Source: Boswellia sacra
Taxonomy: Eukaryota > Streptophyta > Magnoliopsida > Sapindales > Burseraceae
Length of the DNA stretch: 64,000 nt
Reading direction: 5' to 3'
NCBI GenBank assembly: GCA_013180625.2
Contig: SNVD02006154.1
Location: 62,001 to 126,000, forward strand
The notes beneath the pieces were generated by a model. The model ran no database searches. It saw only the letters and a list, made by a program, of their open reading frames with translations, and was not told the origin of the DNA. A program made the position numbers and the translations under genes. Below, one piece after another: positions 52,501 to 63,628 of this stretch (its first letter is position 1; the number at the start of each line of letters is the position of its first letter).

Positions 52501-52665
52501 AAAGGCAGATTTCCAAAAACTTTACTGCGGTTCATTAGAACCGCCGTAAATTTATTGGTTTTTTACTTCGGGCCTAATGGCCCACAGTAAAGTTTTTTTT
52601 TTACTTCACTTTTTTAGGCCCGCCGTTGATAGGTGCAGTAAAAGACAACTTTTCCTGTAGTGTAT

Positions 52666-53665
52666 GTATATAAAAGAACCTTACTTTGAATCTTTTGGTT
52701 AAAATTATTGGTTTAGTAGCCATTACTTATTTTAATTGTACTAGTTTCTTGAGAATTCTTGAAGCTTGGGGGAGAACCTTAACATGTACAAAATATATGA
52801 TAATTAACAATAAAAATCATTCAACTACCACGTGTAATGAATTAAAAAAATTAGTGGATGGGTTGCTCACAGAAGTAATCAATTTTTTCTTATCAAAGAT
52901 TCTCCAATATCCACTTCTCATTATCATGTTTTTAATTATATTTTATTGAAATAAAACAGTTTGCCATATATATATATATATCAATAAACAATTTAAAAAG
53001 TAAGCAAGTAATCGTTGACAATAATTCAAGTCATGATGAGTCATTAAGGAGCAAAGAGACAAGATGTATGTCCATAAAATGATCAAAAAGTTTTGGGTTT
53101 GGAGTGCTACAGAAATCACGCCGAATTTTCTGATAGAAAGAAAAGATTGGATTATTAAAGTTGTGTTTATTTTGTGATTTTATGTTTTTATTTTAAATTA
53201 GATTTAAAAATATATAGTTGATTTTGAATTTTAAAGAGAAAATATGTGATATTAAATATAAAATATATTAAAAAATGTACAGTACAAAAAATAAGATTTG
53301 GATTAAAAAGGAAACACACTCTAATGGTTTTGCACTTCTCTAGAGACAACTTGTTCATTCTTTTTATTTGTATTAATTGATCATCTAATAAGAACACCTA
53401 GCTAGCTACATTAGCTTTGGTGGAATAAGTCTTTGTCTGGCAAAGAGCTTGAGCCAGAAGGCATATCAACCCATGTCAATGGTGGCTGTTGTAGGGTTAA
53501 GAGCCAAGATTTTAGTTTGCAAAAATGTATTGCTCAAATATGACTAATTGATAAAAATTAATTCTGATATATATAGTATCTTCATTGTTACGTATAGTAA
53601 TCAATAATACATTTTTTAATAAATTAATTTTAAAAAAAGTAATAAAGAAAATAATCTGTCAAATA
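52666..53665. other. AT-rich spacer
   Basis: No gene recognised; a short (TA)n run occurs at about 52967-52981. Confidence 0.5.
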
Positions 53666-54133
53666 TGTTAAGATTTGTGGCCTATTTTTTAATTTAAGTT
53701 GACTTCTATAAGCAATAAAAAAAGTACAAGAAATAGAAAATTAGAATTGTTTAATAAATAGGAGTCCTACTCCCTATTAGGAATAGAAAATGCTTACGTA
53801 GACCTATAAATATAGAAGTTGAGAATTAATTATAGATATGAGAGATGGATTCGACATAAAGGTAAATACTCTTGTGGGAATGTGTAAAGAGTTGTAAAAG
53901 AGATGGTTAGTTTCATGGCTCTACAGTGTCTGATATTAGGTCGAATACCAGGTTTGATGTGTTATTTTTTATTCTCTTGTATATTTATAATCTAGTGAAT
54001 TTATCTTCTTATCTATGGATATAGACAATTGATGTCAAACCACGTTAAAAATAGTGTTTTTATTGTGTATGTTATTTAGTTTTTTATTAATTATCAATCT
54101 TGATGTCAAATATATTTCGCATAATTTCTTACA
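53666..54133 (+). repeat. Probable solo copia-type LTR
   Basis: Starts TGTTAAGA and ends TTCTTACA, with a TATA-like CCTATAAATA at about 53803 and a plant-copia-like tail (GGTCGAATACCAGG, AACCACGTTAAA). Flanks AAATA and AAGTA differ at one of five bases. No internal region is present on either side. Confidence 0.55.
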
Positions 54134-54872
54134 AAGTAAAATATTCTAAATCAACATGTTCAAAAGACCGAAACCTCAACTTTTGATGAAAAACTGTTAG
54201 CAATGATCCAAGTAAAGAGAATAAAAGCACAAATTGAAAAAAAAGTTCAAATGAAGAGTTAGTTTTTTATGCCATAAAACCAAAGGTTAATATATATAGA
54301 AAGGTAAGTTTTAAAAATTTTACGAAGAGTAATATTACGTATATAATATAATCATACAATTATATTTTTATACAACTTCATGTTTCATATTATTCTTATA
54401 TAATAAAACTTCTTAATAAATTAAGAAAAGTGCAAAGACGATGTCTTTAATAATGTCACGTCACATCAAGTTATACCAAATATTTGGATAAATTGATTAT
54501 ACGTTGATTATACGTATAATATTTTATATTCCCTTTGCAAAAGCATAGAAAGTGCCAAAGCTAGCTCTATATTTATTATAAAACTAATATTTCACTCCTC
54601 TCTCCCTCTAATATTAATGAAAGGATCTAGCTAAGTTTGTAGTCGCAAACATTGTTGTATAATAGTTTTCCTCATTTAGCTCTAGCTAGCTCACCCCTAG
54701 ATGGTTTTTCTCTATTTATAACTTAATATTTGCAGCAGTTGCAGAAACAATGAATATTGAATTTACCAAGTGAGGATCGAAATGAATAACAACAATAGGA
54801 CCGATTGCTAGCTAGCAATTCCCATGATGCACATCACCCTCTCTCGCTCTCTCTCTCTCTCTCTTTCTCACT

Positions 54873-54904
<32 letters not shown>

Positions 54905-55452
54905 AAATAGATAAGAAGGATGATAGAGCTAAATTGAACAACTTTCCTCCCTTAATGATGAAGTACTAAACTGAAGGCAATTAGTGTGAAGGAAATGAGA
55001 GTGGCAAAAGCAGAAAAACATTATTACATTTAACTGATATAGAGAACGTTTACCATTTCCAATTCAAGTCTTCCTGAAATATATTCTTTCATTGGTGCAG
55101 AGGTAGAGTGGACTTGCCAATAATGGCATATTAAAATTCGAACCTCACAAATGTTTCTTACCTCTAATTATTGTTTTGAAAAAAATATTACCTTCATGAT
55201 CTATAGTTATCATCCATTTGTAAAAACATTTGTGGTGACACGCACCATCAACATGTATCGATGACATGCATTCAGGAAGTTAATATTTTATGACTTCACT
55301 TCAAAAATCTTTATTTATCTTTCGATAAATAAATTAATTCCCCTCTTGCTGATCCAGCAGCTTTGTCATTGAAATGTCAAGCATATTAATTACTATAATT
55401 AATTAAACTGATATTACACTAAAGTAGCAATGAAATTCAATATATATATATA
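54134..55452. other. AT-rich spacer with (CT)n(CA)n microsatellite
   Basis: Microsatellite at 54839-54901. No gene recognised. Confidence 0.6.
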
Positions 55453-55978
55453 TAGAGTTCCCATTTGGATAGTCCCTATTTAGAGTCCCACATTGATTGG
55501 TTAAAAGAAGGTCATGGGGCTTATGTATGAGAAGAGTTCCTCCACCTAATAGACTAGTCTTTTGGCTGGATACTCACTCCATATATAGTGGCCCATTTGT
55601 TGAATTGTTGTGTGTAAGACGGAAGCGCAACAAGTGGTATCAGAGCCAAACCAAGACAACAATGTGGACTCATTTGGCTCAGACAAGAATGGTGCCACTG
55701 CACACCCGGGGCCTTGTCTTTTTGGGGGATTATCGTTGGTTCAGACAAGGATGACGCCTCCATCCGTCAAGGCCTTGTCTGAGGAGGGGGATTGTTGTAC
55801 CCATGGAGTCCCCATTTGGATAGTTCCCATTTGGAGCCCCACATTGATTGGTTAAGGGAAGGCCGTGGGGCTTATATATGGGAAGAGTTTCTCCACCTAA
55901 TAGACTAGTCTTTTGGGCTAGATACTTACTCCATATATAGTGGCCCATTTGTTGAATTGCTGTGTACAAGACGGAAGC
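55453..55978 (+). mobile_element. TRIM (terminal-repeat retrotransposon in miniature)
   Basis: Two direct repeats of about 180 bp (55453-55632 and 55793-55978) share CCCATTTGGATAG, CCCACATTGATTGGTTAA, CACCTAATAGACTAGTCTTT and TAGTGGCCCATTTGTTGAAT. After the first, TGGTATCAGAGCC (55635-55647) is the initiator-Met-tRNA primer site. Before the second, GAGGAGGGGGAT is a polypurine tract. The internal part is only about 160 bp, with two CAGACAAGRATGRYGCC phrases, and encodes nothing. The start of the 5' LTR is replaced by a TA run, and the 3' LTR lacks the last bases, so target duplications are lost. Confidence 0.85.
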
Positions 55979-56593
55979 ATCGTTATTGCAAAGTTTTGGT
56001 TGAGAAAGGTTTTAAATTAGCTCCATAGTCATGACAACGATGATCACTTGCTCTCTCCTTGGCCTATATAATTAATAGCAACAGCAGAAATATTCTGTTT
56101 ACATATTAGAGATGGAAATAGAGCAAGGTGAAAGCTTCTCAGATGACCCTTAATTTAATATCTTCGTTTATGAGTATCCTCTTGTTATCTTTCACTTCAT
56201 ATCAACACTCACAACAGAAGAATTGACATCACTAATATTGATTATATTCTAATACAAGCATATTCATAAGTCGAAGTGCAACTTCATACATGATGTGTTA
56301 ACGTTGTTGCTAACAAATAAACTTTCACTGATTCAGTTCAAACATAAATCAAATATATTTTTTTGATCTTAAGTTAATTGGCAGATGAGTTTTTAATCAT
56401 TCATTAATTTATTTTATAATTGTATCGATGATGATGCATGATTGGTTAATCATGCAAACATCCAGAATTTCTCTAAATGGATATGGCCACCTGTCGGCCT
56501 CGAAATGAAGGAAACCTACTCGTTTCACTGGAGCCAAGCACATTGTTTTCTACTATTACATACGCCATAAAATTCTAACAAATAAAAATAAAA
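55979..56593. other. Spacer
   Basis: No gene recognised between the TRIM and the copia LTR. Confidence 0.5.
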
Positions 56594-56975
56594 TGTATGG
56601 GCAGAAATGATGAGCTCATGCATGACATGCATGAGTTCTAGAATTCTGCTAAGCTCATGCATGACATGCATGGCTTCCAGAATCTCTCCCATGTGAATGC
56701 ATTGAAAGTCAAAGGTAGGTGGCCAAATTTGATTTGAATTTGTATGCAGAATTTCTCTATAAATATGGGACGAATTCTGCCTTGTATATGCATCAGAGAG
56801 ATTCCAGAGAGAGTCCAGAGTCTAAACCAGAGAGTTTAGGATTAAGAGAGAGAGCCAGGAGAGCTCTAGGAAATTTAGGGGAGTTTTTGTATAATTCTTG
56901 TATATCAATTTTCTTTATGAATACAAGTAGATTTTCTCCCAAATCTCTGTTCTGAGTTTGCATTGCATCCCAACA
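56594..56975 (+). repeat. Copia 5' LTR
   Basis: TGTATGGG...CCCAACA, 382 bp; the end is fixed by the primer site two bases on, the start by the TG and general length. TATA box TATAAATA at 56758-56765. Contains two copies of GCTCATGCATGACATGCATG about 43 bp apart, each with a nested palindrome. Confidence 0.75.
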
Positions 56976-56977
56976 AG

Positions 56978-56990
56978 TGGTATCAGAGCC
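56978..56990 (+). promoter_or_regulatory. Copia primer-binding site (initiator tRNA-Met)
   Basis: TGGTATCAGAGCC, the standard plant copia primer site. Confidence 0.9.
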
Positions 56991-57261
56991 TCGTTGAGCT
57001 CTTGGAACGTCAGAACAGAGAGGAAAAATTCAGAGAAAATCTGTCCCCGTTTCTGGAAATTTCGAATTTCCGGAAAGTGTTCAAAATTCGAATTTGAAGT
57101 GTTCTGTGTGTTCGTGAGATCGAGCTGAGCATTCTGCAATTTTCCGGCGACCGAACTGACCAACAGAGACGCCGCACGCGCCGCACGCGCCTCCGACCTG
57201 GTCTGCGAGTGGGCGTCACTCGCCCCACGCGCTGCACGCGCGTCTCAAGGAAGAAGACGAC

Positions 57262-57412
57262 CACGTCAGCGCCGCGTCATCAGCCACGTCAGCGAACTTT
57301 TTGCCACGTCAGCAGGCCACGTCAACAGATCGCCACGTCAGCACGCCACGCAATCCGGACACGTCATCATGCCACGTCAGCATAGTGGTCCCCACATTGC
57401 CACGTCAGCACA
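57262..57412 (+). repeat. CCACGTCAGC motif cluster in the copia leader
   Basis: Seven or more copies of CCACGTCA(G/A)C plus CACGTCATC variants within 150 bp, with near-regular spacing. ACGTCA is the core bound by TGA/bZIP factors. Confidence 0.85.
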
Positions 57413-57748
57413 TCTTTCGAAAATTTCAAATTGGCCCCTGTATTTTCGGGTAATTATATTTTGACCCCCTGAGTTTATGAAATTTACATTTCAGTCCTTG
57501 GGAAATATCAGTTTGGCCCCTGTAGTTCTGGTGAATACATTGTGCCCCCTTTAGTTTCTGAAATTTCAGTTTAGCCCTTAAGAAATTTCAGTTTAGTCCT
57601 TAAAGTTTCCAAGCTTAGTATTTATTGTATAAAAAGAATTTTTGAGCCTCGGAAGAGACTATTCCACCTAATTTGACCGTTCCGGACGTAACGGTGGGTT
57701 CGGATTTTTGAAATTCAATTTCTATTTTAGTGAATTAATTATTCTAAA

Positions 57749-58840
57749 ATGGAAGAATCATCTGGAGCCATGATAAAATTGACTGCTACAAATTACACAC
57801 TATGGAGGCCCAGGATGGAGGATCTCCTTAGTTGTAAGGATCTATATGACCCTATAGAATTTGAAGGGCAGAGACCTGAGACAGAAAAAGAGGCAGAGTG
57901 GAAGAAAATTAACAGAAAATGCATCGGTCAGATCAGACAATGGATCGATCATAGTGTCTTCCACCATGTAGCCAAAGAAACAGATGCATATATTCTATGG
58001 AAGAAATTAGAGAGTATGTATCAAGCCAAGTCAGCACGGAACAAAGCCATCCTGATGAGACGGCTTGTGAACTTGAAGTTGCGGAGCGGAACTCCTGTAG
58101 CAGAACATACAAGTGAGTTCCAGAACTTGGTGAATCAGTTGACAGCAGTCGAATTACAGCTTGGAGACGAAGAACAAGCACTTCTACTTCTCAGTTCCCT
58201 TCCAGATTCATGGGAGACGTTAGTGGTCTCCATCAGTAATTCAGCACCCGGAGGCAAACTTACCCTATCAATGGTTAAGGATGCCTTGATGAACGAGGAG
58301 GCGAGAAGAAAAGATGCAGGCGCCAATCAAGATGAAGCCTACATCATGGAGAATCGGGGAAGACAGTCTCGAGGTGAAGACTGGAGAAGAGGTAGAAGCA
58401 AAAGCAGAGGCAGATCGACAAATAGAAGAGGCAGATCAACAGATGGGCGGAGACCCACCTACAAATGCTATCACTGTTGCAAAGAGGGTCACATGAAGAA
58501 AAATTGTCGCAGTCTTCAGAAGCAGAACCAGGAGAGTTCACAAGCACAAAGTAGCGACGAGCCACGAGTTACCGTTGTAGAAGATGTGACCATTTGTGCG
58601 GAAGAGACGTGCTTCCACACAGCAGACCAAGGAGTAGAATGGGTAATTGACACAGCAGCTTCCTGCCACGTCACTCCTTGCAAAGAGATCTTCACCACGT
58701 ACAAAGCAGGAGACTTTGGGATAGTGAAGATGGGAAACAACAGCACCGCCAAAATCATGGGAATTGATGATATTCAATTCCAAACGAACGTCGGATACAA
58801 AATAACTTTGAAGGATGTTCGTCATGTGCCAGATCTTTGA
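57749..58840 (+). pseudogene. Copia gag and protease
   Basis: 363 codons from MEESSGAMIKLTATNYTLW. The capsid region is of the UBN2 type (YILWKKLESMYQAKS, LLSSLPDSWETLV). The CCHC knuckle CYHCCKEGHMKKNC falls near residues 239-252. The protease begins at WVIDTAASCHVTP near residue 300 (DTAAS in place of the commoner DSGAS, as in some plant copia). TGA at 58838-58840 interrupts the polyprotein; the same frame stays open after it, and CGA to TGA is a likely cause. Confidence 0.88.
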
Positions 58841-60906
58841 CTCAACTTGCTCTCGGTAAAAGCCTTTGATCAGCAAGGCTATGAGAGTTGCTTCACCAAT
58901 GGTACATGGAAGATGTTGAAAGGGGTCATGGTGGTTGCTCGAGGTAAATTATGTGACAAACTTTACAGGACCCATGTAAAGATAAACGGAGAGAGCCTTC
59001 ATGTAGCAGAGCACATGGTACCTCTAGATTTGTGGCATAAAAGGCTCGGTCACATGGGTGAAAAGGGTTTATCAACCCTTCAGAAAAAGAAGCTGATCAC
59101 TGTTTCCAAGGATGCAGCGTCTCATCCTTGCGACTATTGTTTGTACGGGAAACAACGGAGGGTGTCATTCAGCTCCTCATCAGTGAAGAAATCAAAGTTA
59201 TTGGAGCTAGTACACAGTGATGTATGCGGACCTCTCGAAGTGGAAAGTCTAGGCGGTAAAAGGTATTTCTTGACCTTTATTGATGATGTATCTCGAAAGT
59301 GTGGATGTATTTCCTCAGGACGAAGGATGAAGTTCTGGAGAAGTTCAAGGAGTTTCACGCCATGGTAGAACGTGAAACGGGTAAGAAATTAAAATGCCTT
59401 CGATCAGATAACAGAGGCGAGTATACCTCCAGAGAGTTCAATGCCTACTGTCGAAGATATGGCATTCGACATGAAAGAACCGTCCCACGCACACCACAAC
59501 ATAATGGAGTGGCCGAGAGGATGAATCGAACCATCATGGAACGAGTCAGAAGCATGCTCAGATTGGCTAAGTTACCCAAGCCATTCTGGGGGGAGGCAGT
59601 TCGCACCGCCTGTTACTTAATCAACAGAGCACCATCGGCACCACTGAACTTCGAGATTCCAGAAAAGGTATGGTCTAATAAAAAGCCCTCCTATAATCAT
59701 TTGAAAGTGTTTGGTTGTTTAGCCTTCGTACATGTATCCAAGGAGCTCAGACAGAAGCTCGATGCAAGAACTGTTCCATGTATCTTCATCGGTTATGGAG
59801 ATGAAGAATTCGGATACAGATTATGGGATCCCAAAGAAAAGAAAGTCATCCGGAGCAGAGATGTGGTATTTCACGAAGACCAAATATATGAAGACGCTGA
59901 AAAGACAACAATATCTACAAATCCCACTAGCAGTGCCCCAGATATTGTTGCAGATTCTACCCCAACACCAAATGCTACAAGAAATGACGAGGTACCAGAA
60001 GAAGTTCCAGAAGCAGATCAGGAGGAAGAAAATGAAGAGATTACTGAGCCGGGGGAGCCACAATCACCTATAGAAGCTGCTGTACCTCCTGGAAATGAAG
60101 AACCTCAGCTACGACGATCTGAGCGAGGTCAGATTCCGTCGAGGAGATATCCGGAATCAGAGTACACACTGCTTACTAATGAGGGGGAGCCAGAAAGCTT
60201 TAATGAAGCTTTATCTCATCCAGACAAAGAACGATGGTTGCATGCAATGCGAGATGAGATGAATTCTCTTGAGAAGAACAAAACTTATGAACTGGTCGAG
60301 CTCCCAGACGGAAAGAAGGCACTGAAGAACAAGTGGGTATTCAAGCTCAAGAAAGATGGAACAGGAAAGGTGATAAAGCACAAAGCCCGATTGGTGGTAA
60401 AAGGATTCCTTCAGAAGAAAGGAATTGACTTTGATGAAATATTCTCACCGGTGGTAAAAATGTCCTCAATCCGCGTCATCCTCGGATTGACAGCAAGTCT
60501 TGATTTGGAGCTTGAACAGATGGATGTGAAGACAGCATTTCTTCATGGAGACTTGCATGAAGAAATCTACATGGAGCAGCCAGAAGGGTTCGAGGTTCAA
60601 GAAAAAGAACACCTCGTGTGCAAGCTCAAAAAGAGCTTGTATTGCCTCAAACAAGCACCAAGGCAATGGTACAAGAAGTTTGACTCCTTCATGGTGAGTC
60701 ATGGGTACAAAAGAACCGCTGCAGACCAATGCGTCTACTTTCAGAAACTTCCAGATGGAGACTTTGTTGCACTCATGCTCTATGTGGACGACATGTTGAT
60801 CGTCAGCAAGGATGCAACAAAAATAAAGCAGCTGAAGAAGGAACTTTCAAAAACCTTCGATATAAAGGACTTGGGACCAGCTCAGCAAATCTTGGGGATC
60901 ATTCTC
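58841..60906 (+). pseudogene. Copia integrase and reverse transcriptase
   Basis: 58841 to about 59298 carries the integrase zinc domain (HKRLGHMG ... CDYCLYGK) and first catalytic Asp (LVHSDVCGPLEV). A one-base loss near 59300 shifts the frame; 59299-60906 has the second Asp (LRSDNRGEY), Glu (NGVAERMNRTI), the acidic linker and RT with YVDD at 60781-60792. RT stops soon after YVDDM. The body of this frame is otherwise uninterrupted, so decay is modest and insertion may be fairly recent. Confidence 0.88.
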
Positions 60907-61099
60907 TAGAAGACAAAAATAGACATTAAAATCTACTTCTCACTTCATACATAGTTGCTACATAAGTTCCCTGAAAAAGGATCAAGGTAACGTACTCAAA
61001 CTTCGTAGTAGCAGAGAACAACAATTTGACGCCCTACTTAATCCTTATATCCAAACATAGTATATGTCAAAACATATAGAAGTGTATAAAAGGCCAAAC

Positions 61100-61715
61100 C
61101 TCTGGCTCACTGCCATCAGAATTGAAGATCCTCATCGTATAGTCAGTGCCACTGACTCCAGGCATCACAAAGATTACTCCATCAGCCCCAATACCAAAGT
61201 TTCTATCACATAGCTTCACCGTTTTCTCCAGAGTTATCCTAGGTTCTGAAGAGTCCCTATTATCAACCTAATTCCATTTCACTCAGTCAATAGACAATCA
61301 AAAACAAATGCAGAGTCTCCCACATTCTCTTCTATTTCTGATTAAAATGTAGAAATGCAATGCAATTGCGCTAACATTCTTAATCAATGGATTCTACATT
61401 TTTTAGACTCAGTAAAGAACAATTAACCAATTTTCTTTAAATTTCTGAACTTACCAAAATGAAGTCGTTGCCAAGGCCATGGTACTTGACGAAATGGAGG
61501 AAGCCACTTTATCTCTAGTCAAGGAACGAGCTTCGCGAAGCTTTCTCTGGAACTTCGGTGCTCATAGCAGATGCTGAGACATGGAGGTTATTGACAAATT
61601 TCCACTGGAGAGTAAATGAAGGATAAAATGAGGATGATCGAAAAGGGCTGACTCGGTTAACAAAGTGATGAGTCATGGGCATGGCGGAGAGAGAGAGCTT
61701 GGCGGCTATAGCCAT
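61100..61715 (-). pseudogene. DAPF: Diaminopimelate epimerase (chloroplast), 5' part only
   Basis: Exon 1 (61455-61715) encodes a plastid transit-like N-terminus (MAIAAKLSLSAMPMTHHF) and the enzyme start FLHFVKYHGLGNDFIL. Exon 2 (61100-61267, 56 codons) encodes [20 protein letters not shown] and [15 protein letters not shown], then [16 protein letters not shown] converts LL- to meso-diaminopimelate in plastid lysine synthesis. TAG and TAA interrupt exon 1 just before SGFLHF. The next exon, with the first catalytic cysteine (MCGNGVRC), is absent: its intron runs into truncated copia at about 60910. Confidence 0.85.
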
Positions 61716-62499
61716 GCTTTGACGGGCAAGGGGTTGATGACGAGGCTGGTGATGGTGGCGAAGAAGATGGAGAGGAGCTGTTAGGCTTGTGAGTTGAGCA
61801 CCAATGGAGAAGGAGAGGAGAGGCGGAGAGGAAAACGATCCCTAATTTGGATAATTTGAGGATTGTTTATATATTTGGGGGACAAAATTAGGGATAAAAT
61901 CGAAAGTCTAATGAGTTCTATGAAAATGAATTTTGAAAACATAAAAGCACAAGTATCCCCCATTTCTATTACTTTGGAAATGAAAAATGGTGTGTTGGAA
62001 AAGTAAAAGAACACAGCCGAAGGGACCAAGGATTTTAACAAAAGAGAAGCACCGCCAATATTTAAAAAATTTCAATTAAACAAGAAGTTTTTGAGAAAAT
62101 AAAAAAAATGAAATTACGGGAATAAATCTTACCTTTCAAAATTAATATCGATAAAATGAAGCAATATACAAAACGTAAAAGGCTAATATTTGATAATGTT
62201 TTCAATAAATGCATATTTATAATTGTCCCCGATGAGATTAATTTGAAAACATTGCATAATTATCTCTTTGTCGGTTATCAAAACTATTTTTCTCAATGTA
62301 TGCAAATAAACTACCATTTCCTAAAAAATAGATAATAAGTAAATATTAACCTTAAACTAAAGCCTAATATTTAGATAATCTCTATATTTTTTTAATATCA
62401 TTCATCATTCATAACCTTGACATTTTTTTATAATATCATTCATGACCCTAATATTACCAAATTTCGTTTAATCTAACACCTAAGGGTAAAACAAGCAAC
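61716..62499. other. Flank of the DAPF pseudogene
   Basis: Probably the old DAPF promoter (right side) followed by AT-rich spacer. No other gene. Confidence 0.4.
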
Positions 62500-62507
62500 A
62501 TAAAGTT

Positions 62508-63568
62508 TAGGGTGGTTCATTGGTTTGGATGTGATGGATTTAGCTATTAATTAATTCAATCAAATATCGATTGGTTTAGAGATTTTCTAATTCAATTCAA
62601 CCCAATCAAAGATTGGAATCTAATTCAATCCGATTTAAAAAAAATTATCTGATCTGATTTGATTCGATCAAATCTAAACTTTAAAGAATTTACAAAAAAA
62701 AAAGAGAAAAATCTAATATGATCTAATAAAAATATTATGATATTATATAAATATAATGATAACATGAAGTTAGTGGCGCAAATTAAAATATTAGAAAGCC
62801 ATAATATTACATAAAAATTCATTTCTAAATTGATTAAAGTTCCTAAATAAAAAATAACAATAAAAATTTAAATCATTCCGAGACACAGATTGTAATTTAA
62901 ATAAATTTATAGGACTTAATGCAATCAGCTGCCGTGCATAATTTGGAACTTGGAACAATTTATTACTTGTGTAATTGCATTAACTCAATGTCATCCATGC
63001 ATATTAAAGAATGCTCTGCAAGCGTGAATAAATAATTGATAAGAAACTGATAGTTTCAAGAAACTGATAGTTTCTATACTGGGATAAATATGATTGACAT
63101 GAAAAAGCAATTTATGAAATGAAAAAATAATAATAATTTATATTTATACTCACCAATTACGCATAGCACAAATGAATTATGTCAATCATGATCATCAAAT
63201 ATATTTTCTACTATAGCACCTAAAACTTCTACAGAGACCAAAAAAAACAAAGACTATCGACTATGGAAGAGGGAAAAAAAGTGTAATTTTCAATTGCTTA
63301 ATTTTGGGCTTAACATATTTTATTACATTAAAATTATAAATTTATAATAGGTTGTGTTAGTTATAATTTTTAAATATTATATAGTTAATCTTATTACTTA
63401 TTATTTGGATTAGATGGTTTATGGTGTACTTTTATAATAGGATCTATTATCCGATCCAATTAATTCAATTTTCAAAAATTTCAATCAATCTGCCAATTGA
63501 TTAAATTTGATAAGTTTGGATTGGATCGGTCGATTTGGGAGGATTGGTTTGGATTTTGAACACCCCTA
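62508..63568. mobile_element. Non-autonomous hAT-type element, 1.06 kb
   Basis: Perfect 8-bp duplications ATAAAGTT at 62500-62507 and 63569-63576. Ends TAGGGTGGTTCA and, read inward, TAGGGGTGTTCA (10 of 12). Both ends carry GATTGG/AATTCAATC-rich stretches. No transposase. Its termini differ from the hAT element at 32.6 kb. Confidence 0.85.
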
Positions 63569-63628
63569 ATAAAGTTATTAGCTTTTCAAATTTCATTACA
63601 CCTTCTTTCATTAATGTTTGGAGTAATT

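Larger units (their letters stand above)
48129..52662 (-). mobile_element. Second CACTA element, non-autonomous, 4.5 kb
   Basis: Ends CACTACAAGAA and, read inward, CACTACAGGAA; flanked by TAT at 48126-48128 and 52663-52665. Subterminal zones (48140-48480, 52520-52640) are built of CCGCGG, GCCCGCCGT and TTTACCGCGG motifs in both orientations. Only a gene tail remains inside (48917-49307) and there is no TNP2, so it needs a helper. The subterminal motif differs wholly from the 19.7-kb element, so they are probably different families. Confidence 0.9.
56594..60906 (+). mobile_element. Ty1/copia retrotransposon, truncated in reverse transcriptase
   Basis: 5' LTR 56594-56975, primer site 56978-56990, untranslated leader to 57748, then gag-protease-integrase-RT in copia order. 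The coding part ends at LGPAQQILGIIL near 60906; RNase H, polypurine tract and 3' LTR are missing, and unrelated host sequence (the diaminopimelate epimerase intron) follows. Two further lesions are listed under the coding parts. Confidence 0.9.
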
